DNA of 54,963 bases from Rhodobiaceae bacterium (GCA_018624035.1 JAAZUU010000002.1:1-54963); one strand, 5' to 3'. Positions 1 to 12,429 are shown, counted from the stretch's first letter. Program-made: numbers and translations. The notes: a model not told the origin generated them from the sequence alone.

Positions 1-356
1 CGATCGTCACCACGCTGAACTATCTGCCGCATGCTGACGAGGTGGATATCGTGGCGGCGAAACTGACATCCTATGACAGTGCCGAGGGGCGCGAGACACT
101 TGCCAATATGGTGCGCATGGCCGATCTGACGCGAAGCGGGTTCATGTCGGGCGACCTGTCGACAGTGATGTCGCCGCGAACGGTCATCACCTGGGCCGAG
201 AACACGCTGATCTTCGGTGACATGACGCTGGCCTTCCGGATGAGCTTCCTGAACAAATGCGACGAGGTCGAGCGCCCGACCGTGGCCGAATATTACCAGC
301 GCTGCTTTGGCATCGACCTGCCGGAAGCGCCGGTCCGTCAGGCAACCGCCGGCTAG
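1..356 (+). CDS. cobS: Aerobic cobaltochelatase subunit CobS, C-terminal part (gene enters from the left)
   Basis: The open frame runs from base 3 to the TAG at 354-356 with no start inside the window, so only about 117 C-terminal residues are visible. They begin [17 protein letters not shown] and end in a short tail, which fits the end of the AAA+ subunit CobS. CobS and CobT together form the ATP-driven motor that helps CobN insert cobalt into hydrogenobyrinic acid a,c-diamide in the aerobic B12 pathway. cobT follows after 9 bases in the same direction, the usual order, so the two are probably co-transcribed. The Walker motifs lie outside the window, so the call rests on the tail and on its partner. 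Confidence 0.85.
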   Translation, partial: IVTTLNYLPHADEVDIVAAKLTSYDSAEGRETLANMVRMADLTRSGFMSGDLSTVMSPRTVITWAENTLIFGDMTLAFRMSFLNKCDEVERPTVAEYYQRCFGIDLPEAPVRQATAG

Positions 357-365
357 GCATGCCGC

Positions 366-2216
366 ATGGCGAACGGTGACGCGAACCAGCAATTCCTGAA
401 ATCGACTGCCGCGGCGATGCGCGCGGTGGCCGGCGGTGTTGATCATCAGGTCAGCTATGCCGGTACCGACACGCATGTCGGCAAGGCGGAAGTGCGGCTT
501 CCGGCCTTGCCGCCACGCGCCACCGCCCAGCAACGCGCCAGCCTGCGCGGTGCCGCCGACGGGGCGGCGCTGTGGCTTGCGCACCATGATGACGCCACGC
601 ACCGCAAGCTGTGCCCAAGCCTGGATGGCGCGAGGGCGATTTTTGAATCCGCCGAACGGGCCCGTGTCGAGGCCATCGGTGCCCGTGACCTGAAAGGCGT
701 TGGCGACAATCTGGAGGCGGCGCTGAACCAGCGCTACGAAAGCCGCCAGATCGAAGCCCCGGGACAGGCCGACGAGGCTGGTATCGCCGAGGTGGTACGG
801 CTGTTGCTTCGCGAGAAACTGACCGGCGCACCGCCACCGCAGAACCTGTCGATGGTGATGGATCTGTGGCGGCCCTGGGTTGAAAGCCGCGCCGGCGAGC
901 TGTTTTCCGAGCTTGATGACTCACTTGAGGATCAGGCCCGGTTTGCCGAGGTGTCACGCCGTCTCATCGGCGCGCTGGAAACCGATCTTGGCGATTCCGC
1001 CTCCGACCAGGACGAGTCGGAGGATGATGGCGATGAGTCGGAGGATAGCGGCGACCAGCAGAATGAGGATGGCGGCGAGCAGTCGGCGGTCGGCGAGGAC
1101 CAGTCCGAGGGCGAGGACGGCCAGAGCATGGAAGATGCCGGTGATGGCGGCGCCTCCGAGGATGGCGACATGGTCGATGCCGACGGCGCCGAGGACGGCA
1201 TGTCGGACGGTGACTCGCCACATTCCGACATGCAGGGCCACAATCAGGACCGCGGCCCGACAAGGGATGCCTACCGTGTCTTCGAAACCCGCTTTGACGA
1301 AATAGTCGCGGCCGCCGATCTGTGCGACCCGGAGGAGTTGGACCGGCTTCGCATGATGCTGGACCGGCATATGGAGAATGTCGCCTCGGTCGTCGGAAAG
1401 CTTGCCAACAGACTGCAGCGCAAGCTGATGGCGCATCAGAACCGGTCCTGGGATTTCGACCTCGAGGAGGGCATTCTTGATGCCGGCAAGCTTCACCGCG
1501 TGGTGACGCAGCCGCTCAGCCCGCTATCCTACAAGATGGAGCAGGACACGAAATTCCGCGACACGGTGGTGACGCTGCTTCTCGACAATTCGGGATCAAT
1601 GCGTGGCCGGCCGATCACCATCGCCGCGGTCACCGCCGACATTCTGGCCCGCACACTCGAGCGCTGCGGCGTCAAGGTCGAGATCCTCGGCTTCACGACC
1701 CGCGCCTGGAAAGGCGGTCAGTCGCGCGAGATCTGGCAACAGGCCGGCAAGCCGCCGGCACCCGGACGACTGAACGATCTGCGGCACATCATCTATAAAG
1801 GCGCCGACGCGCCCTGGCGGCGGGCCCGCAAATCGCTTGGCCTGATGCTGCGCGAGGGCATCCTGAAGGAGAATATCGACGGCGAGGCGTTGCTCTGGGC
1901 GCATGAACGATTGCTGGCGCGCACCGAGGACCGGCGCATCCTTCTGGTCATTTCCGACGGCGCGCCGGTCGATGATTCAACCCTGTCGGTAAACAGTGGC
2001 AGCTATCTGGAAAAACATCTTCGCGAGGTGATCGGCTATATCGAAACGCGCTCGCCGGTCGAGCTTCTCGCCATCGGGATCGGCCATGATGTCACCCGCT
2101 ATTACCGCCGGGCGGTCACCATCACCGATGTCGACCAGCTTGGCGGGGCGGTTGTCGGCCAGCTGACCGACCTGTTCGACGAGGATGCCAACCGGCGCCA
2201 GCGCCGCGTCGCCTGA
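366..2216 (+). CDS. cobT: Aerobic cobaltochelatase subunit CobT (VWA protein)
   Basis: A 616-residue protein, the normal size for CobT, starting at ATG 366 just after cobS. The N-terminal third is the helical CobT domain. Residues about 211-295 are a very acidic, low-complexity stretch of Asp/Glu/Ser/Gly, as known in CobT. The C-terminal third is a von Willebrand factor A domain with a MIDAS motif DNSGSMRG near residue 406 for metal-ion binding. CobT works with the AAA+ protein CobS and with CobN in late cobalt insertion of aerobic cobalamin synthesis. A run of 12-bp repeats begins directly after its stop codon. The identification is secure. Confidence 0.96.
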   Translation: MANGDANQQFLKSTAAAMRAVAGGVDHQVSYAGTDTHVGKAEVRLPALPPRATAQQRASLRGAADGAALWLAHHDDATHRKLCPSLDGARAIFESAERARVEAIGARDLKGVGDNLEAALNQRYESRQIEAPGQADEAGIAEVVRLLLREKLTGAPPPQNLSMVMDLWRPWVESRAGELFSELDDSLEDQARFAEVSRRLIGALETDLGDSASDQDESEDDGDESEDSGDQQNEDGGEQSAVGEDQSEGEDGQSMEDAGDGGASEDGDMVDADGAEDGMSDGDSPHSDMQGHNQDRGPTRDAYRVFETRFDEIVAAADLCDPEELDRLRMMLDRHMENVASVVGKLANRLQRKLMAHQNRSWDFDLEEGILDAGKLHRVVTQPLSPLSYKMEQDTKFRDTVVTLLLDNSGSMRGRPITIAAVTADILARTLERCGVKVEILGFTTRAWKGGQSREIWQQAGKPPAPGRLNDLRHIIYKGADAPWRRARKSLGLMLREGILKENIDGEALLWAHERLLARTEDRRILLVISDGAPVDDSTLSVNSGSYLEKHLREVIGYIETRSPVELLAIGIGHDVTRYYRRAVTITDVDQLGGAVVGQLTDLFDEDANRRQRRVA

Positions 2217-2220
2217 CCCC

Positions 2221-2292
2221 TCACCCGGCGCATCACCCGATCCATCACCCGATCCGTCACCCGGGCCGTCATGTGGTCCCTCATGTGACCGG
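2221..2292. repeat. Six tandem 12-bp degenerate units downstream of cobT
   Basis: Starting four bases after the cobT stop, the sequence falls into 12-base units: tcacccggcgca, tcacccgatcca, tcacccgatccg, tcacccgggccg, tcatgtggtccc, tcatgtgaccgg. Units 2 and 3 differ at one base; the outer units drift. The array is outside any convincing gene, between cobT and the rpmB terminator. Confidence 0.85.
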
Positions 2293-2328
2293 AACCGGCC
2301 CGAACACCCTGCCGACACCCTGACGCAT

Positions 2329-2355
2329 AAAAAAAGCCCCGCCTGACAGCGGGGC
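2329..2355 (-). terminator. Rho-independent terminator of rpmB
   Basis: On the minus strand a perfect 7-bp stem (gccccgc / gcggggc) with a 6-base loop is followed by seven T. It lies 24 bases after the rpmB stop. The plus-strand reading has no T-run, so it acts for rpmB rather than cobT. Confidence 0.88.
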
Positions 2356-2378
2356 CCTTACAATCGTGACAGGGCAGT

Positions 2379-2666
2379 TCAGCCGGCGGCCCGGGCGGCC
2401 ATGATCTCGCGCTTCAGCTGGCGTGCCTCATCGGCAAGCTCGGCATTGCGGGCCTGCATCAGAAAGGCGTCGAGGCCGCCATGCTTTTCGATGGTGCGCA
2501 TGGCACTGGTCGACAGCCGCAGGCTGACCCGGCGGCCAAGGACCTCGCTCTGCATCGTGGCATGCTGCAGGTTCGGAAGAAAACGCCGACGTGTCTTGTT
2601 GTTCGCGTGGCTGACATTATTGCCCGACATCACGGTTTTGCCGGTGATCTGACAACGCTTGGCCAT
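2379..2666 (-). CDS. rpmB: 50S ribosomal protein L28
   Basis: A 95-residue basic protein beginning [20 protein letters not shown], the characteristic L28 N-terminus, followed by the conserved block around RRFLPNLQ. L28 is part of the large ribosomal subunit. The length matches the long alphaproteobacterial form. It is a single gene with its own terminator, convergent with cobT, an arrangement common in this class. Confidence 0.97.
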   Translation of the reverse strand: MAKRCQITGKTVMSGNNVSHANNKTRRRFLPNLQHATMQSEVLGRRVSLRLSTSAMRTIEKHGGLDAFLMQARNAELADEARQLKREIMAARAAG

Positions 2667-2862
2667 ATTTCGGCTCCCATCTTTCCAGATATCCGCCGCG
2701 TCCGACGCGGCGTGGCGACCATCAGGTCTGCCTTGAATAATGATGTGAATAACGATGCGTGGGTATAGGCCACGACCCGGATCAGGTCAAGACCGAATCA
2801 CCGGCCAACCCGGCCGATACAGGCCCCTCGTAAAAACGACATGGCCTTAGCGGAATATTAAA

Positions 2863-2893
2863 CCTTTCGGATTATCATGGATCACCCGAAAGG
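2863..2893. promoter_or_regulatory. Inverted repeat between rpmB and the RHH gene
   Basis: cctttcgg at 2863-2870 and its exact complement ccgaaagg at 2886-2893 are separated by 15 bases. The repeat sits about 70 bases before the start of the ribbon-helix-helix gene in a 297-base region (2667-2963) that otherwise holds only the divergent upstream regions of rpmB and that gene. An operator, possibly for autoregulation, is an inference. Confidence 0.35.
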
Positions 2894-2963
2894 ATCATAT
2901 CCACCGCCCCGCGACACCCCTTGGTGCCACCGAGAGGGTCGTGGACGCCCGGAGTAACGACAA

Positions 2964-3392
2964 ATGATGCATGGACACGAACCCTCCCTCACCGCGGCGC
3001 GCCGCGGGCCCCAGCCAAACCCGGCCTCTACCGGACGACGCCTGAAACGCAACGTCCGCATTGGCGAGCGCCGCACGACGATCGTGCTGGAGGCCTATGT
3101 CTGGGACAGTATTGACAGCATGCTGCTGCGCGAGGCGGTATCGCTCGACGAATTCTGCAACCGTGTCGAGGATACGCGCCGGAATTCCAGCATGGCGTCG
3201 TCAGCAAGGCTTGTCGTGCTGATCTATTTCCGACTTCTCGGCCAGATCAACAGCCCGCCCTTTGTCGATGCCGATCTGGGTCACCTGCAGCAGGAAGGGC
3301 TGTTGCGGGCCCCGGCGCCAGCTGACCCGCCAATCCCCCTGCTACCGCTGGCGCTCAGGCGCTTTGCGCAAGACGAAGCGCATGTTGCATAG
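2964..3392 (+). CDS. Ribbon-helix-helix domain protein
   Basis: A 142-residue protein. Residues about 28-70 (KRNVRIGERRTTIVLEAYVW onward, then EFCNRVEDTR) match the RHH_4 type of ribbon-helix-helix domain common in Alphaproteobacteria: a basic beta strand that contacts DNA and two helices for dimerisation. The rest is proline- and leucine-rich and unrecognised. Two ATGs at 2964 and 2967 are both possible. Its last 38 bases overlap the end of pyrD, which comes from the other strand. A DNA-binding repressor role is likely but the target is unknown. Confidence 0.75.
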   Translation: MMHGHEPSLTAARRGPQPNPASTGRRLKRNVRIGERRTTIVLEAYVWDSIDSMLLREAVSLDEFCNRVEDTRRNSSMASSARLVVLIYFRLLGQINSPPFVDADLGHLQQEGLLRAPAPADPPIPLLPLALRRFAQDEAHVA

Positions 3393-4455
3393 CCTTGTCC
3401 GCATCCGGAATCTGGCCGCGGGCCATGGCAATGTCGGTAATGCCGTCCGCCGCCATCAATGCCGCCAGTTCCTGGATGACGCGCGCCGGCAGGTCCGGCC
3501 CCTCAAGCGCCAGCGCGGTATAAAGCTGTACCAGGCTGGCGCCGACGAGAATCTTCGCATAGGCCTGCCAGCCGCTGGCAACACCCCCCGCGCCAACCAG
3601 AACCGGTCCGCCGGCGGGCAGCCATCCGGCCATTTCAGCCAGCACATGCGTTGACATCGCAAACAGTGGCGCGCCGGACAGGCCGCCAGCCTCAAAGGCA
3701 TGCGCCGAGCGCAGCCCGTCAGGCCGCTTGATGGTGGTGTTGGTGGCGATCAGCCCGGCAACGCCCTCATCCGCCGCCGTGGCGGCGATGGCCTCGATAT
3801 CGGCCGGTGCCAGGTCCGGCGCAAGCTTGATGAAAAGCGGGCGCTCACAGCCGGCATCGACCAGCCCGTTGCGACCGGCGGCAATCAGCAGGCGCAGATT
3901 GTCCGCTGTCTGCAGATCGCGAAGCCCCGGCGTGTTCGGAGAGGAAATGTTCAGCGTGATGTAGTCGGCAAAGCCGGCAAGCCGCGCCACGGCGATACGG
4001 TAATCCTCGGTTGGCGCGGCGCTGGTCTTGTTGGCCCCGACATTGATTCCGATGACGCCGCCCTGCTTCCTGCCGGACCGACGCCGCCGCGCCAGTTCCG
4101 CCGCCACCGCCTCCAAACCACGGCTGTTGAACCCGTAGCGGTTGATAACGGCGCCGTCACCGGCGAGCCGAAAGACTCGCGGCCGCGGGTTGCCGGGCTG
4201 GGGATGGGGCGTGATGGTGCCAAGCTCGACATGACCGAAGCCGAGCCGAAGCGCGCCGTCAGGGCAGGTCGCATCCTTGTCAAAGCCGGCCGCAAGGCCA
4301 AGCGGATTGGTGAAATCAAGGCCGGCCACACTGACCGTGAGAGTCGGCAGCACGGGTGCCGGGCCGATGCCATGCCGCAGCGTCATCACCGCCGCCCAGT
4401 GCGCTGCCTCGGGCGGCAGCAGCCGCGCCATGCCGGCGGCGAGGCGCCAGATCAA
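3355..4455 (-). CDS. pyrD: Dihydroorotate dehydrogenase, class 2 (quinone)
   Basis: A 366-residue flavoprotein that oxidises dihydroorotate to orotate in pyrimidine synthesis, passing electrons to the membrane quinone pool. The class 2 signs are an N-terminal helical extension (MIWRLAAGMARLLPPEAAH), GLAAGFDKD, the NRYGFNS block, INVGANK, and the catalytic serine in NISSPNTPGLR. I chose the TTG at 4455 because it overlaps the lysK stop as TTGA and gives the N-terminal length seen in relatives; an ATG at 4431 is the alternative. It is co-directional and translationally coupled with lysK. Confidence 0.95.
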   Translation of the reverse strand: MIWRLAAGMARLLPPEAAHWAAVMTLRHGIGPAPVLPTLTVSVAGLDFTNPLGLAAGFDKDATCPDGALRLGFGHVELGTITPHPQPGNPRPRVFRLAGDGAVINRYGFNSRGLEAVAAELARRRRSGRKQGGVIGINVGANKTSAAPTEDYRIAVARLAGFADYITLNISSPNTPGLRDLQTADNLRLLIAAGRNGLVDAGCERPLFIKLAPDLAPADIEAIAATAADEGVAGLIATNTTIKRPDGLRSAHAFEAGGLSGAPLFAMSTHVLAEMAGWLPAGGPVLVGAGGVASGWQAYAKILVGASLVQLYTALALEGPDLPARVIQELAALMAADGITDIAMARGQIPDADKAMQHALRLAQSA

Positions 4456-6071
4456 GCCGCGTCTCCGTCTTGGGCCAACTCCCCGGCCAATTCCCCGGCG
4501 AGCGCACTATTCATCAGCTCGACCGACTGTTCGCGGCCATAGAGCGCGAAGAAAGATCCCATGCGCGGGCCTTCCGACTGGCCAAGAAGAACCTCATAGA
4601 GGCACTGGAACCAGGCCCGCAGATTCTCATAGCCGGCCGCCTTGCCGGTGGCATAGACGGCGGACTGGATGGCCTCGGCGTCGGCGTCGGCCGGCAGCGC
4701 GCGGATCGCCTCGATCAGCGCGGTGATATGGCCGGCTTCATCATCATCCGGCCGCCGGTAGGTCTTGTGCGGGCGCACCCGGTCCTGATAATAGGTGACC
4801 GCATAGCCGATCATCCGGTCGAGTTCGGGATGCGTTTCGGGGCTGACCCCGGGTGCGTAGTCGCTGACATAGTTCCAGACAATGTCAGGCGTTTCGGCAA
4901 GGCAGACCGAGGCAAGGTTCAGCAGCAATGTGTAGCTGACCGGCAGGCTGTCCGAAGGCGGTGTGCCGGCATGGATATGCCAGGCCGGGTTCTCCAGCAG
5001 TTCGGCCGGTGTCTGTGACGCCGCCTTGCCGCGATGCTGGTAATATTCGTCGACCGTCTTCGGAATGACGTCGAAATGCATCCGCTTGGCGCGGCGCGGC
5101 TGGGCATACATGAACAGCGACAGCGATTCCGGGCTGCCATAGCTGAGCCATTCCTCGATGCTGAGACCATTGCCTTTCGATTTGGAGATTTTCTCGCCGG
5201 CGGAATCAAGGAACAGCTCGTAGGAGATGCCGTTCGGCGGCGTGCCGCCCATCGCGCGGGTGATCTTCGAGGATTGCCGTACCGAATCGATCAGGTCCTT
5301 GCCAGCCATCTCGTAATCAACGCCAAAGACGAACCAGCGCATCGCCCAATCGGCCTTCCATTGCAGCTTGCAGGCGCCGCCGGTGATTCCGGTCTCGATC
5401 TCGGCATGGGTGTCGGGATGAAGATAGGTGATGGCGTCGCGCTCCGGATGCGTGGCGATGACCTTGGCCTGCAGCACCAGTCCGCTGTCCGGACAGACCG
5501 GAAAAAACGGGCTGTAGGTGGCGCGGCGTTCCTCGCCAAGGGTCGGCAGCATGATATCCATGATGGCATCGTAATTCGCCAGTACGCCGCGCAGCCCGTC
5601 ATCAAAGCGGCCGGAGCGATAGCAGTCGGTCGAGCTGACAAATTCATAGTCAAAGCCGAAGGAATCAAGAAACGCCTGAAGGCGGGCATTGTTATGCGCG
5701 CCAAAGGAGGGATGCGTGCCAAACGGGTCGCGAACCGATGTCAGCGGCAGTCCCAGATCCGCTTTCAAAGCCTCGCCATTCGGGACATTGTCCGGCACCT
5801 TGCGAAGCCCGTCCATATCGTCCGAGAAACAGACAAGCCGTGTTGCTGCGCCGGTCATCACCTCGAAGGCATGCCTCACCATGCTGGTCCGCACAACCTC
5901 GCCAAATGTGCCGATATGCGGCAGTCCTGACGGGCCGTAGCCTGTCTCGAACAGCACCTCGCCATGATGGTTCATGCCGTCGAGCCGTTTGACCAGATCG
6001 CGCGCCTCGGCAAAGGGCCAGGCTTTCGCGTCGCTGGCGACGGCCTTCAGTTCGGCGGCAATGTCGGTCAT
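4452..6071 (-). CDS. lysK: Class I lysyl-tRNA synthetase
   Basis: A 539-residue class I enzyme that charges tRNA-Lys. The class I signatures are the HIGH-like PHIGTFGEVVRT near residue 50 and the KMSKS-like KISKSKGNGLS near residue 290. This Rossmann-type enzyme is unrelated to the class II LysRS of most bacteria and is standard in many Alphaproteobacteria. ATG 6071 gives the canonical N-terminus MTDIAAELKAVASDAKAWPF; upstream codons of the longer frame do not look like protein. The C-terminus ends GELAGELAQDGDAA, made by a 12-bp tandem duplication. Confidence 0.96.
   Translation of the reverse strand: MTDIAAELKAVASDAKAWPFAEARDLVKRLDGMNHHGEVLFETGYGPSGLPHIGTFGEVVRTSMVRHAFEVMTGAATRLVCFSDDMDGLRKVPDNVPNGEALKADLGLPLTSVRDPFGTHPSFGAHNNARLQAFLDSFGFDYEFVSSTDCYRSGRFDDGLRGVLANYDAIMDIMLPTLGEERRATYSPFFPVCPDSGLVLQAKVIATHPERDAITYLHPDTHAEIETGITGGACKLQWKADWAMRWFVFGVDYEMAGKDLIDSVRQSSKITRAMGGTPPNGISYELFLDSAGEKISKSKGNGLSIEEWLSYGSPESLSLFMYAQPRRAKRMHFDVIPKTVDEYYQHRGKAASQTPAELLENPAWHIHAGTPPSDSLPVSYTLLLNLASVCLAETPDIVWNYVSDYAPGVSPETHPELDRMIGYAVTYYQDRVRPHKTYRRPDDDEAGHITALIEAIRALPADADAEAIQSAVYATGKAAGYENLRAWFQCLYEVLLGQSEGPRMGSFFALYGREQSVELMNSALAGELAGELAQDGDAA
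4473..4496. repeat. 12-bp tandem duplication in the lysK C-terminus
   Basis: ggccaactcccc and ggccaattcccc are adjacent and differ at one base. They encode the doubled GELA at the end of lysyl-tRNA synthetase. The unit keeps the reading frame. Confidence 0.7.
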
Positions 6072-6253
6072 GTCTCGTATCCTGTGTCCCGGTCGAACCG
6101 CGCGGCAGGGCGCTGCTGGCGGATCGCGCCATCTATGCCGCAAAACACCCCGGCAGGCAAGCCTGCTTGCCGGATATGGACAGGCGGGACACCTTGCCAT
6201 GGACGGCTATTTGCCGGCTGGTCGCCCACCATGTTTGCGGCTATATCAGGGGT

Positions 6254-9067
6254 ATGGTTTCTCTCCCCTCAGACGGGCTCGGGCTGACGACGATCAGCAT
6301 TCCCGAGCTGCATGCGGCGCCGGTCTTCTACCCGGCCGGCACCAGGCTGATCTGGATTTCGGACGCCGGCGAGATTGCCACCATCGATCGGCAGACAGCA
6401 ACGGCCCGGCTTGCCCGCGAGGTGCCGATTGTCTGCCACCGGCGCTGGAGCGAGGCGCGGGCCGGCCATGAGATTGCGACCTGCCTTGATGTGATGGAAC
6501 TCTACGCCTTCGTCCGGCCGGCGCGGTTCTGTCTGCCGACACCGCGCGGGCTGGCGGCACAGCTGGCGTTGCCGCGACCGGCCGCGGGCGAGGATATGGC
6601 GGCGGTGCTGCCACGCGCCGCCTACACGCTTCTTGATGAACTTGCCGCGGCACCTGACCCGCAGCGCCGCGAGGCCGCCGCCATTGCAACGATGATGGCC
6701 GCGTCGGGTTGGCCGTGGGGGCCAATCATTCTCGCACATCTCGGGATGGCCATGCCAGCGGCCGCGCCGCCGGATGGCCGGCAGGCGGCGATCTGGCACC
6801 GGCTTGCCGAATATACCGATTTCACCGCCAATCCACCGCCCGGCACCGCGCCGGTGATCGCCGATACCGCGCGCCGGCGGCTGGCAAGCATGCTGGGAAC
6901 GGGTGCCGAGCCGCGGCAGTCCCAATCCGATTACGCCGCCGCGCTGGCGGCCGGATTCGACACGCCGGAGGCCGGGCCCACACCCGCCATGGTGCTTGCC
7001 GAGGCCGGCACCGGCACCGGCAAGACGCTTGGATATCTGGCGCCGGCGACCTTGTGGGCCGAGACGAACGCGGCGCCGGTCTGGATTTCAACCTACACCC
7101 GCACATTGCAGCATCAGATCGCCGCCGAACTGACCCGCCTCTATCCCGATCCCGCCGACTGGGCGCGCAAGGTGGTGATCCGCAAGGGGCGCGAGAACTA
7201 TCTGTGCCTTCTCAATCTGGAAGAGGCGCTTGGCCAGCTTGCCGGCGCGCCGCGGCGCGGCACCGCGCTGGGGCTGATGGCGCGTTGGGCCGGGACGACG
7301 AATGATGGCGATCTGACAGGCGCGACCTTTCCGGCCTGGCTGACCGACCTTGTCGGACGGGCGCAGACAATCGGCCTTGCCGACCGGCGTGGGGAGTGCA
7401 TTCACAGCGCCTGCGCGCATTACAACCGGTGCTTTGTCGAGAAATCGGTGCGTCGCTCGCGCCGCGCCGACATCGTAATCAGCAATCACGCGCTGGTGAT
7501 GATCAACGCCGCCTACGCCCCGCCCCCCGACCCGAATGACGAGCGCAGCAGCGAGCGTCGGCGCCCGATGCGCTATGTCTTCGATGAGGGGCATCATCTG
7601 TTCGACGCCGCCGACAGCGCCTTCTCGCTCTATCTCAGCGCGCAGGAGGCGGCCGAGCTTCGGGGCTGGATCCGCGGTGCCGAAGACGGGCGGCGCGGCC
7701 GCGCGCGGGGGCTGAAACGCCGGCTTGACGAGCTGCTGGCCGATGATCCGGAAGCGCTTGCCGATCTCGAGGCGGCGCTCGAGGCGGCGCGGGCGCTGCC
7801 GGGGCAGGGCTGGCAGAAACGGATCAGCAACGCCGCGCCGGTCGGGCCGGCCGAACAGTTCTTCATGGTGCTTCGCCAGACCCTCTATGGCCGTGTCGAG
7901 GATGTCGAGAGCCCCTATGACCTGCAGGCGCATTTCCATCCGGCACCGGAACCGCTGCTGGCGACCATCACGCCCTTTGGCGCCGCGCTGGCCGGTCTTG
8001 CCACCCCGCTTCACAAGCTGGCGGCGCGGCTTCGGGCCATTCTGGACAACCGCGCCGAGGAGCTGGAGAGCGCCGAGCGGGCGCGTCTTGAAGGCGCGAT
8101 ACGGGGGCTGGAACTTCGCGCCGCCGGGCCCGTATCAGGCTGGCAGGCGCTTCTCGACAGCGCGCTGTCCGGCCCTTCCGACGGGTTTGTCGACTGGATG
8201 CAGATCGACCGCATCGACGGCACAGACCGTGATGTCGGGGTGGCGCGGCACTGGCTGGATCCGACCATTCCGTTTGCCAGCATGGTGCTGCAGCCGGCGC
8301 ATGGCGTCGCCGTCACCTCGGCGACGCTTCGCGACCCACTGCCGGCGACAAAGGGGGCAGAGACGCCGGAGCCGGCCCCCTGGGATTCAGCTATGGCGCT
8401 GACCGGCGCGCTGCATCTGGAACATCCGTCGATGCGGGCGGCGTTCGAGTCACCCTTCGACTATGCCGCGCAGACGCGTATTCTGGTGGTCAATGATCTT
8501 GAGCGCGAACGGCCGGCGGCCATCGCCGCGGCGATGGCGGCGCTGATGACGGCGGCGGGTGGCGGGGCGCTGGGGCTGTTCACCGCGATCAGGCGGCTCC
8601 GCGCCGTCTATCCCGAACTGGCAAGCCGTCTTGAGGCCGAGGGGCTGCCGCTCTATGCGCAGCATGTGGACCGGATGAATTTGCAGACACTGCTGCAGAT
8701 CTTCCGCGAGGAGCGGCATTCCTGCCTGCTTGGCACCGACGCGGTGCGCGATGGCATCGATGTGCCTGGCGAGGCGTTGCGGCTGATCATCTTCGACCGC
8801 ATGCCCTGGCCGCGTGCCGACATCCTGTTCAAGGCGCGGGCCGACTGGCAGGGGCGCGATGCCTGGGTTGACAGGGTGACCCGCCTGAAGCTGCGCCAGG
8901 CCTTCGGAAGGCTGATCCGGCGCGGCACCGACCGGGGCGTGTTCGTGATGCTGGACAGCCGCCTGCCGACGCGCCTGACAAGCGCCTTTCCGGCCGGCAC
9001 GACGGTGGAACGGGTCGGGCTCGCCGACGCCATCCGTCTGACCGGAGATTTCCTGGGCGAAACATAA
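6254..9067 (+). CDS. DinG/XPD-type ATP-dependent DNA helicase with Fe-S cluster
   Basis: A protein of about 937 residues, superfamily 2. Walker A is AEAGTGTGKT near residue 249 and the DEAH-type box is DEGHHLFDAAD near 443. Four cysteines in the XPD/DinG arrangement (one in YLCLLN near 318, then CIHSACAHYNRC near 382-393) should hold a 4Fe-4S cluster. The C-terminal helicase motifs include LGTDAVRDGIDVPG and QAFGRLIRRGTDRG. Relatives unwind DNA 5'-to-3' at damaged or stalled forks. ATG 6254 is preferred; the frame stays open upstream to 6167 with poor protein character. It is divergent from lysK. Confidence 0.88.
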   Translation: MVSLPSDGLGLTTISIPELHAAPVFYPAGTRLIWISDAGEIATIDRQTATARLAREVPIVCHRRWSEARAGHEIATCLDVMELYAFVRPARFCLPTPRGLAAQLALPRPAAGEDMAAVLPRAAYTLLDELAAAPDPQRREAAAIATMMAASGWPWGPIILAHLGMAMPAAAPPDGRQAAIWHRLAEYTDFTANPPPGTAPVIADTARRRLASMLGTGAEPRQSQSDYAAALAAGFDTPEAGPTPAMVLAEAGTGTGKTLGYLAPATLWAETNAAPVWISTYTRTLQHQIAAELTRLYPDPADWARKVVIRKGRENYLCLLNLEEALGQLAGAPRRGTALGLMARWAGTTNDGDLTGATFPAWLTDLVGRAQTIGLADRRGECIHSACAHYNRCFVEKSVRRSRRADIVISNHALVMINAAYAPPPDPNDERSSERRRPMRYVFDEGHHLFDAADSAFSLYLSAQEAAELRGWIRGAEDGRRGRARGLKRRLDELLADDPEALADLEAALEAARALPGQGWQKRISNAAPVGPAEQFFMVLRQTLYGRVEDVESPYDLQAHFHPAPEPLLATITPFGAALAGLATPLHKLAARLRAILDNRAEELESAERARLEGAIRGLELRAAGPVSGWQALLDSALSGPSDGFVDWMQIDRIDGTDRDVGVARHWLDPTIPFASMVLQPAHGVAVTSATLRDPLPATKGAETPEPAPWDSAMALTGALHLEHPSMRAAFESPFDYAAQTRILVVNDLERERPAAIAAAMAALMTAAGGGALGLFTAIRRLRAVYPELASRLEAEGLPLYAQHVDRMNLQTLLQIFREERHSCLLGTDAVRDGIDVPGEALRLIIFDRMPWPRADILFKARADWQGRDAWVDRVTRLKLRQAFGRLIRRGTDRGVFVMLDSRLPTRLTSAFPAGTTVERVGLADAIRLTGDFLGET

Positions 9068-9094
9068 AAAAACCGGAGGGCGGCTGCCCTCCGG
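9066..9094 (-). terminator. Rho-independent terminator of groESL
   Basis: On the minus strand a perfect 9-bp stem (ccggagggc / gccctccgg) with a 4-base loop is followed by seven T, 30 bases after the groEL stop. The T-run overlaps the stop codon of the convergent helicase gene. Confidence 0.92.
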
Positions 9095-9123
9095 CCTGAT
9101 TTCGGTGCGTGGGTGATGCCGGG

Positions 9124-10779
<1,656 letters not shown>

Positions 10780-10823
10780 TCATCCTTCTAATTTGTATGT
10801 GGTCAGACGATGGTCGGGACCGG

Positions 10824-11111
10824 TTACTCGATGATTCCCATGATGTCGGATTCCTTCATGATCAGGAAATCCTGCCCATCGATCTTGACTTCCGTTCCGG
10901 ACCATTTGCCGAACAGAACGGCGTCGCCTGCCTTGACATCGAGCGGCTGTACCTTGCCCTGCTCGTCACGGGCGCCACCACCGACGGCAATGACCTTGCC
11001 TTCCATCGGCTTTTCCTTGGCGGTGTCCGGGATAATGATGCCACCTGCGGTCTTTTCCTCGGACTCGGTCCGTTGAACAACCACACGGTCGTGAAGGGGC
11101 CTGAACTTCAT
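10824..11111 (-). CDS. groES: Co-chaperonin GroES
   Basis: A 95-residue protein beginning [20 protein letters not shown], with the mobile-loop region [16 protein letters not shown] that contacts GroEL. The heptameric lid closes the GroEL cage. ATG 11111 is right because the frame upstream is not GroES-like and crosses the CIRCE element. First gene of the groESL operon. Confidence 0.98.
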   Translation of the reverse strand: MKFRPLHDRVVVQRTESEEKTAGGIIIPDTAKEKPMEGKVIAVGGGARDEQGKVQPLDVKAGDAVLFGKWSGTEVKIDGQDFLIMKESDIMGIIE

Positions 11112-11147
11112 GCCTCTTTCTCCTCCAGTTGGGTTTGTAATCGATTG

Positions 11148-11174
11148 CTGGCACTCACCGAAAGCGAGTGCCAG
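11148..11174 (-). promoter_or_regulatory. CIRCE element (HrcA operator) upstream of groES
   Basis: ctggcactc at 11148-11156, nine bases, then gagtgccag at 11166-11174: a perfect 9-9-9 inverted repeat that matches the CIRCE consensus ttagcactc-N9-gagtgctaa except for the outer bases. It lies 36 bases upstream of the groES start. HrcA repression with release on heat shock is therefore expected; hrcA is not in this window. Confidence 0.93.
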
Positions 11175-11235
11175 CCAGCACACGCCAGAGGTGGGCGCAA
11201 TGCCACGGATTGTCAAGAAATTCCGACGAAAAAAA

Positions 11236-12321
<1,086 letters not shown>

Positions 12322-12393
12322 CTAGATAGGGGGAATTCTGCGTCAGGGCAATAGAGGAAGAGGTGAGACAAACTGGCCTGAGAGGGTCGGCCC

Positions 12394-12429
12394 GGGCGTC
12401 AGTCCGGGCATCAGTCCGGTCGGCGGTCC
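12394..12429. repeat. 12-bp tandem units at the end of the DUF934 gene
   Basis: gggcgtcagtcc, gggcatcagtcc and ggtcggcggtcc are three adjacent 12-base units. The third overlaps the C-terminus of the DUF934 gene; the first two lie just beyond its stop. Confidence 0.75.

Noticed and set aside
366-2216. Large open frames antisense to cobT, lysK, groEL, trkH, argD and acs
   Set aside because: They are side effects of high-GC codon use opposite well-identified genes and carry no recognisable motifs.
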